64,000 nt of DNA. It comes from Bryobacter sp. (lineage in GTDB: Bacteria; Acidobacteriota; Terriglobia; Bryobacterales; Bryobacteraceae). Positions within the stretch are counted from its first letter, which is position 1; the number at the start of each line of letters is the position of its first letter. The DNA is taken from NCBI GenBank assembly GCA_022843625.1, contig JALHNH010000016.1, positions 1-64,000 on the forward strand. The letters are read 5' to 3'. The position numbers and the translations under genes are program-made. Below are positions 58,955-64,000 of the stretch, piece after piece. Under the pieces are notes generated by a model. That model had not been told where the DNA came from. It did no database searches and saw only the letters and a list, made by a program, of their open reading frames with translations.

Positions 58955-60586
58955 GTGAGCTCACTCCGGCAATGGAAATCACCAGAACTCCGAGATCCGG
59001 ATGTATTCGATATCCGGATTTTCACTGTTACGCTCTGGCATGCAATTCGGCACCATAAAGCGTTGGTCGTTGCGGTGACGATTGCATTACTTGTATTGGT
59101 ACAAGCTTACGTCATGATTTGGCCACCGATCTATCAGGTTGAGGCCCGCATCGCAGCCGAACGAGAGCTTGACCCCTCGCGTGACACCTTCTACTCGAAC
59201 TGGCAGACTTTTCGCAAATTCGATGGTCGTGACGAAATTGGCTTTATTACGTCCGGTGACGTGCTTAACGATGTGGTTCGAAAACTGAACCTGAAATACG
59301 ATGACGTTTATCATCCTTTTATGTCCCACGCCAGCTACCTATGGGAGAAATCCTGGCCTGGGCGCACTTATAAACAATTAAAGCGACAACTGCTGCCAGA
59401 TCCAGATGACCAGCCAACCGACAATATGGAACTGGGCCGTATTCTCGGGGACCTTCGAGCGGGTATCAATGTAACTCAAGAGCAGGACATGCACATTGCG
59501 ACAGTCACGGTAAAGGCTCCCAGTCGCCGCGCTTCGGAAATTGCAAACACGCTGCTGGACTCTTACCTGGAGCGTCGGGCCCAATGGAATTCGGAGGAAG
59601 CAAAGAAAGCCTATGACGCCCTTAGCCAGCAAATGACGACCGCCTGGGCGGAACTGGTTCTCATACGTGATCGACGCATGAAATTCAACCAGAGCAACGG
59701 TCTTTATCTGCAGTTCCAGAAAGATACTCAAGATCTAAAAGAACTAACCGATGTCGAGACAGACCTTGCCAATCAGCGTACAAAAATATCTGCACTTGAG
59801 GCGAGCCAGCGTGAGGTGCAACTCCAATTGGCTAAGGAGCCCGAGACACGGACAGTTTCAACTGTTCAGGAAGCCAGTTCTGTGCGCGACAATCTCCGCA
59901 CCAAGCGGCTAGACCTGGAAACCACTCTTGCTCAGGTGAAAAACCGGTACAAGTCAGATTCACCAGAAGTGCGCGAGATTGAGCAGGATCTCGCCGAGAT
60001 CAAAAAACTACTTGCCGCAGAACCAGCCCAGATCGAACGCAGCCGCACCGACGGCATTAGCGCGCTGCATCAGCATCTTCGCACCAGCGACACACAATTA
60101 GGCTCGGACGTAGCCGGTGCCCGTGCTGCTTTTTCCCGACTGGAAGAACGAGCCGCATCACTCCGCCAGCGTGTCAACCGCTTGCCCGGCCTATCCGCGA
60201 TGGCTACAGACTATGATCGGGAATATGGGCTTGCGGGTGAGAAATATCAACAAATTATGTTGCGTCGCCTGCAAGCAGAAGTTTCTATGGTCACTGCGAA
60301 GTCTGGCCCATCCAGCGTGCGTATATTAGACAGGGCAATGCCACCTTCTTCCAAGTATTGGCCCCGGATGAAACTGCTCTATCCGGCCGCTCTGCTGACA
60401 GGTATGCTTTTAGGCGCGGTTGCTGCTTATTTTCGCACTCTATTCAGCGGCCGGCTTCTTAGTGTCCATTTGGAAACCAACGGAATTTCGCTACCTTTGT
60501 ACGCCAGAATTCCAATTCCAGCAGGTGGTCCCAAAACCTTGCTTACCGTTTCGCGTGCATATGACCACCAAAGGGAGAAACAATAA
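58955..60586 (+). CDS. Wzz/GumC-like polysaccharide chain-length determinant
   Basis: N-terminal TM near VTIALLVLVQAYVMIWPPIYQVEARIAAERE; long coiled coil; C-terminal ILDRAMPPSSKYWPRMKLLYPAALLTGMLLGAVAAYF; GTG start. Confidence 0.9.
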   Translation: MSSLRQWKSPELRDPDVFDIRIFTVTLWHAIRHHKALVVAVTIALLVLVQAYVMIWPPIYQVEARIAAERELDPSRDTFYSNWQTFRKFDGRDEIGFITSGDVLNDVVRKLNLKYDDVYHPFMSHASYLWEKSWPGRTYKQLKRQLLPDPDDQPTDNMELGRILGDLRAGINVTQEQDMHIATVTVKAPSRRASEIANTLLDSYLERRAQWNSEEAKKAYDALSQQMTTAWAELVLIRDRRMKFNQSNGLYLQFQKDTQDLKELTDVETDLANQRTKISALEASQREVQLQLAKEPETRTVSTVQEASSVRDNLRTKRLDLETTLAQVKNRYKSDSPEVREIEQDLAEIKKLLAAEPAQIERSRTDGISALHQHLRTSDTQLGSDVAGARAAFSRLEERAASLRQRVNRLPGLSAMATDYDREYGLAGEKYQQIMLRRLQAEVSMVTAKSGPSSVRILDRAMPPSSKYWPRMKLLYPAALLTGMLLGAVAAYFRTLFSGRLLSVHLETNGISLPLYARIPIPAGGPKTLLTVSRAYDHQREKQ

Positions 60587-60588
60587 AA

Positions 60589-61254
60589 GTGCTTTTGGAA
60601 GATTCAAACACGGAACCCAAAATTTCAAATATAGAGCGGAATCAACTCATATTGGGAGAGAAGTCCGGTTCCGTCTCAAACGCTCCTTTCACTGGTCTCG
60701 CTTTTCAATTGCTACAGCAGATGCCAGTTGGCAGCATCAGCCGTTCGGTTTTGCTCGTTAGTGCGGCTGAGCCGGGCCTTTCGACATCAGCGAGCCTATC
60801 ACTCGCGATGACGTTCGCGGGTATTCTTGGTCAAAATGTAGTGCTTGCCGATGTTACCGGGGGAGCTCTCTCGCTCAGCGAGGCACTCGATTGCTCTAGC
60901 GCCTTTGGACTCGCTGAATGCGCTGACACCGCCGATTTGTCTCGCGCTCTGCGACCAACCTCTTCGCCCACAATCCGTTTTCTGCCTTCCGGTGGCGAAG
61001 TCACTCGCTCGCTTCCCGCTTCAACCACAAGCGCCCTGCTGAATTACGGCCTTGCTGGCGATTCGATGCTTGTAGTTTCGGGAGGGTCTTTGCTGTCCAG
61101 CCCTGTGGCTATGGCCCTTGCTCCCCAGGTAGGTCTTGTTCTGGTTGTGGTGCAGGAAATGAGCACGCAGATTTCTGCCATACGCCATCTTGAACAGGTA
61201 CTGGCTGCCGCTGGCGTTCAGCGTGCAGGAATGCTGCTTGCGGACCCAGGTTGA
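60589..61254 (+). CDS. CpsD/CapB (BY-kinase)-like protein lacking a recognisable P-loop
   Basis: SVLLVSAAEPGLSTSASLSLAMTFAGILGQNVVLADVTGG aligns with the BY-kinase/ParA fold; follows the Wzz gene; GTG start. Confidence 0.7.
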   Translation: MLLEDSNTEPKISNIERNQLILGEKSGSVSNAPFTGLAFQLLQQMPVGSISRSVLLVSAAEPGLSTSASLSLAMTFAGILGQNVVLADVTGGALSLSEALDCSSAFGLAECADTADLSRALRPTSSPTIRFLPSGGEVTRSLPASTTSALLNYGLAGDSMLVVSGGSLLSSPVAMALAPQVGLVLVVVQEMSTQISAIRHLEQVLAAAGVQRAGMLLADPG

Positions 61255-61260
61255 GGTGTC

Positions 61261-62799
61261 GTGCGTATTCGCGCCATTTCGATAGATAGACCCAAGACTC
61301 CCTTCGCTCCGGAGTTCTGGCGGGAACATTTTTTATCGTTTCTTTTTGCAGCGTTGGCGGTTGCTTTTGCGGCCACTATTGGAGTCATAGCCCTCGCTTC
61401 TGACAAAAAAGTTGCTCTTGCCATACTTGGTGGATTTGGTTTCCTCCTAGCATGCATCGCCTCAGGAAATCCAAGGCTGCTTTGCCTTTGGGGGCTTATG
61501 CTAACGCTGCCCCTGGATTTGAGTAAAAAGATCGGCCCAATGCTGCTTGGCAAGGATGGAGGGGAAAACAGCTTTCGAATTGACCTATGTGACGTATTCA
61601 TGTATTGCCTCGCAGTACTGCTGCTTTGGGACATTTTCATCGGAGTCCGCCGCGGATTTCGTATACCAAAGCTGCTTATTCCCTGGGTTTTGCTCATTGC
61701 TATAGGGTTTGCCTGGCTTCTGGCTGGGCCCTCGCGTCTTTCTGCAGCTCATGAACTTTTCCGGATGTTTAAGGTTATGCTGCTGTTTCTGATTCTGGTA
61801 AATGAACTTGAGCGGCCACGGCGGATCCTTCACTGTGCAGCCGCTCTTTCATTGGGTGCGCTCGCCGAATCTATCATCGCGCTACTGGAGTACCGCGCTA
61901 AAGGCGTCCTCGGATTGCAGATTCTCGGTGAGACAACCGCCGATACCGTCCGGCATCTGAAGCTCACTTCTTTGCTCGACGAGCAGGCATTCCGGGCTAG
62001 TGCATTGATGCAGCACCCGAATTTGCTCGGGATTTATCTCGCTATATTGGTTCCTCTGGCTTTAGCTTTGCTGTTACTTCGCACAAACAGGATCTATAAG
62101 CTGATCTTTTTATTTACCGTACTTGCCGGGATTCCGGGTATGGTAGTTACTCTTTCCCGGTCAGCCTGGCTCAGTTTTTCGCTGGCCTGTCTACTCATCC
62201 TTGTATTCTTGATACTCCATCATGGCATCCGGCGAAGAGCCCTTTATCTGACCTGCGCGCTGACGGTGCTTGGCAGTATCACTCTAGGAGTTTTTTCCGG
62301 CCAGATATTAAAACGCCTTTTCGAGAGCAAGAATGACGCCACAATCGGTCGTGAGGTTTTTAAGGAGGATGCACGGCGAATGATCGATGCAGCTCCTCTT
62401 TTGGGCCATGGGCTAAACACCTATGTAATCCAGTTGCCGCGGTTTACCAGGGTTTCCATGAAGTCCTACGGCACCTGGCTACCGCCCGTCCATCACATCT
62501 TTTATCTCTGGTGGGCTGAGACCGGTGTTATCGGGATGATGCTGTTCATCTCACTCTGGGCGTGGGTGATCTACGAAGCCCTGCAAAACTTGCGCATTCG
62601 CGATCAACTTCTCTTTACTTTGAATGCTGCATGTCTGGCTGCCATGATTGCTTTAATTCCCGACTCCTTCCTGAGCTTCACTCTACGAGTCAACAGCATG
62701 CTACGTGTATTCTGGGTCTTGGCGGCGATCATTGTTGCAATCCGCTATTTGCGATTGCGAACGGAACGTGAATCCCTGCAAGGCCACCCAAATGGATAG
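61261..62799 (+). CDS. O-antigen ligase/polymerase (Wzy-like) family protein
   Basis: Many TM segments; QHPNLLGIYLAILVPLALALLLL; TLSRSAWLSFSLACLLILVFL; LLGHGLNTYVIQ; HHIFYLWWAETG. Confidence 0.9.
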   Translation: MRIRAISIDRPKTPFAPEFWREHFLSFLFAALAVAFAATIGVIALASDKKVALAILGGFGFLLACIASGNPRLLCLWGLMLTLPLDLSKKIGPMLLGKDGGENSFRIDLCDVFMYCLAVLLLWDIFIGVRRGFRIPKLLIPWVLLIAIGFAWLLAGPSRLSAAHELFRMFKVMLLFLILVNELERPRRILHCAAALSLGALAESIIALLEYRAKGVLGLQILGETTADTVRHLKLTSLLDEQAFRASALMQHPNLLGIYLAILVPLALALLLLRTNRIYKLIFLFTVLAGIPGMVVTLSRSAWLSFSLACLLILVFLILHHGIRRRALYLTCALTVLGSITLGVFSGQILKRLFESKNDATIGREVFKEDARRMIDAAPLLGHGLNTYVIQLPRFTRVSMKSYGTWLPPVHHIFYLWWAETGVIGMMLFISLWAWVIYEALQNLRIRDQLLFTLNAACLAAMIALIPDSFLSFTLRVNSMLRVFWVLAAIIVAIRYLRLRTERESLQGHPNG

Positions 62800-64000
62800 G
62801 CCTGATTCAAATCTTCGACGCAAAGCGTTCGTCAATACGGCCGCCCAGATTTTGGGAAGGGTATTTGCTTCCTTTGGACGGCTTGCCGTCGGGAGTCTGA
62901 TAGTACGGTCATCCGGTCGCGAAATCTTCGGTGAATATGCGCTAGTTCTTACCCTGGTTGCATTGTCGGAGTGGGTTCTTGACTTCGGGACCGGCGACGT
63001 TTTCGTACGAGAAGCCTGCAGTGCCCCCGAGCGTCGAGATCACCTGCTTCGCGTGCTTACGGCCACCAAAGCAGTTCAGTTGCCGATGGCTGCACTCTTG
63101 CTTTCTGCAGTTTGTATCCTCGCTGGCTACAGTAGAAATGTCGTTGAGGCAGTGGCCCTTGCCAGTATCAGTCTTCTCTTTTCCGCTGGCATTTCAATCT
63201 ATCGGGTACTTTTCCGGTCAAGGTTGACCATGCAGTTTGAGATCATTGCCGAACTCATTTCAGTAGCTGTTATGATTGCAGCGACCTATTTTGCGACTCA
63301 GGTTCAGGCGTCTCTTTCTTCGCTTGCTCTTGTGTATGCCGGTTCACGTGCCCTGATGTTTTTCATCTGTACGGTATTGGCTTTGCCCCAATTCCGGCTC
63401 TCAATGTTGGGTGTGCAGTGGCATGAAATCGTTTGGGGCCTCAAATCCTCGTGGGCGATTGGTGCTGCGGGCTTTGGAATGATTTTCTGTGACTCTCTTG
63501 ATTTCTTGCTTCTCCCCCGATTTGCCTCCCTTTCCGATCTTGGATACTACTCTGGCGCACAAAAGCTGGTGTGGCCGCTTTTGGTCCCGATGGCTGCCAT
63601 TGGTTCTACGCTCTTCTCAGTGTCAGCCAGCTATTGGCCCGACCAGAGACTTCGTTTTTATGCGGCGTGCCAGCGCGGAATCAGCATAGTGCTCGCTTTG
63701 TCAGCATTGATTTTGACGCCTGTCTTTGCTGGTGCACCGTTTCTGATGAACCTTTTTGGCCCGGATCTTGTACCCGGGGCACCAGCGCTTCAAATCCTTA
63801 CACTTGCTGTTTTTGTCAAAACAATTTCTCTCACGCTAGGAGCGGTGTTGCCGGTTGTACATGGACAGAATCACGCCTTGCGGATTGTTGGATTTCTAAT
63901 TGTTGCCAAAGCACTCACTGTCGCCATTGCTGCAACGGCGTTTGGATATATAGGGGTGGCCTGGGGAATTTTGGGCCTGGAAATTTTGTTTGCCTCGATC
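62792..64000 (+). CDS. Oligosaccharide flippase (Wzx-like), truncated by the window end; absent from the ORF track
   Basis: Manual translation from ATG 62792: MDRPDSNLRRKAFVNTAAQILGRVFASFGRLAVGSLIVRSSGREIFGEYALVLTLVALSEWVLDFG, followed by hydrophobic segments; overlaps the previous gene by 8 nt. Confidence 0.85.
   Translation, partial: MDRPDSNLRRKAFVNTAAQILGRVFASFGRLAVGSLIVRSSGREIFGEYALVLTLVALSEWVLDFGTGDVFVREACSAPERRDHLLRVLTATKAVQLPMAALLLSAVCILAGYSRNVVEAVALASISLLFSAGISIYRVLFRSRLTMQFEIIAELISVAVMIAATYFATQVQASLSSLALVYAGSRALMFFICTVLALPQFRLSMLGVQWHEIVWGLKSSWAIGAAGFGMIFCDSLDFLLLPRFASLSDLGYYSGAQKLVWPLLVPMAAIGSTLFSVSASYWPDQRLRFYAACQRGISIVLALSALILTPVFAGAPFLMNLFGPDLVPGAPALQILTLAVFVKTISLTLGAVLPVVHGQNHALRIVGFLIVAKALTVAIAATAFGYIGVAWGILGLEILFASI

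Overview
The window reads as an acidobacterial chromosome segment. The lineage call is inference: a TIGR03437-like C-terminal domain on a GH10 protein, Ser/Thr kinases fused to TolB-like propellers, DUF1501/PSD1 proteins, and PEP-CTERM proteins. Main parts: (1) 39-6505, a compact overlapping his operon hisG-D-C-[HAD]-B-H-F-A; (2) 6534-8703, a coiled-coil protein paired with a CpaE/TadZ-like atypical ATPase; (3) 8.7-18.3 kb, mixed genes including an orphan NarL-type histidine kinase, uppS, a winged-helix regulator, an HD protein, a ceramidase-like protein and a PPOX flavoprotein; (4) 18.4-23.6 kb, two tandem Ser/Thr kinases with near-identical kinase domains and different sensor regions; (5) 25.7-31.3 kb, DUF1501/PSD1/cytochrome genes; (6) 34.9-37.7 kb, radical SAM, ispD, ispF and a toxin-antitoxin pair; (7) 37.7-44.1 kb, a cytochrome/PHM-like protein, a sigma-54 two-component operon with a proline-rich lipoprotein, and an enolase-superfamily enzyme; (8) 44.1-48.2 kb, OmpA behind a structured leader plus three PEP-CTERM genes; (9) 48.4-64 kb, an exopolysaccharide locus containing a GH10-like and a GH51-like protein, a BY-kinase-like protein with no recognisable P-loop, a Wzy-like ligase and a flippase cut off by the window end. 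The best candidates for something undescribed are the PEP-CTERM promoter motif, the ompA leader structure, the P-loop-less BY-kinase homologue with its embedded glycosidases, and the CpaE-like pair. No database search was possible; family names come from motif recognition.
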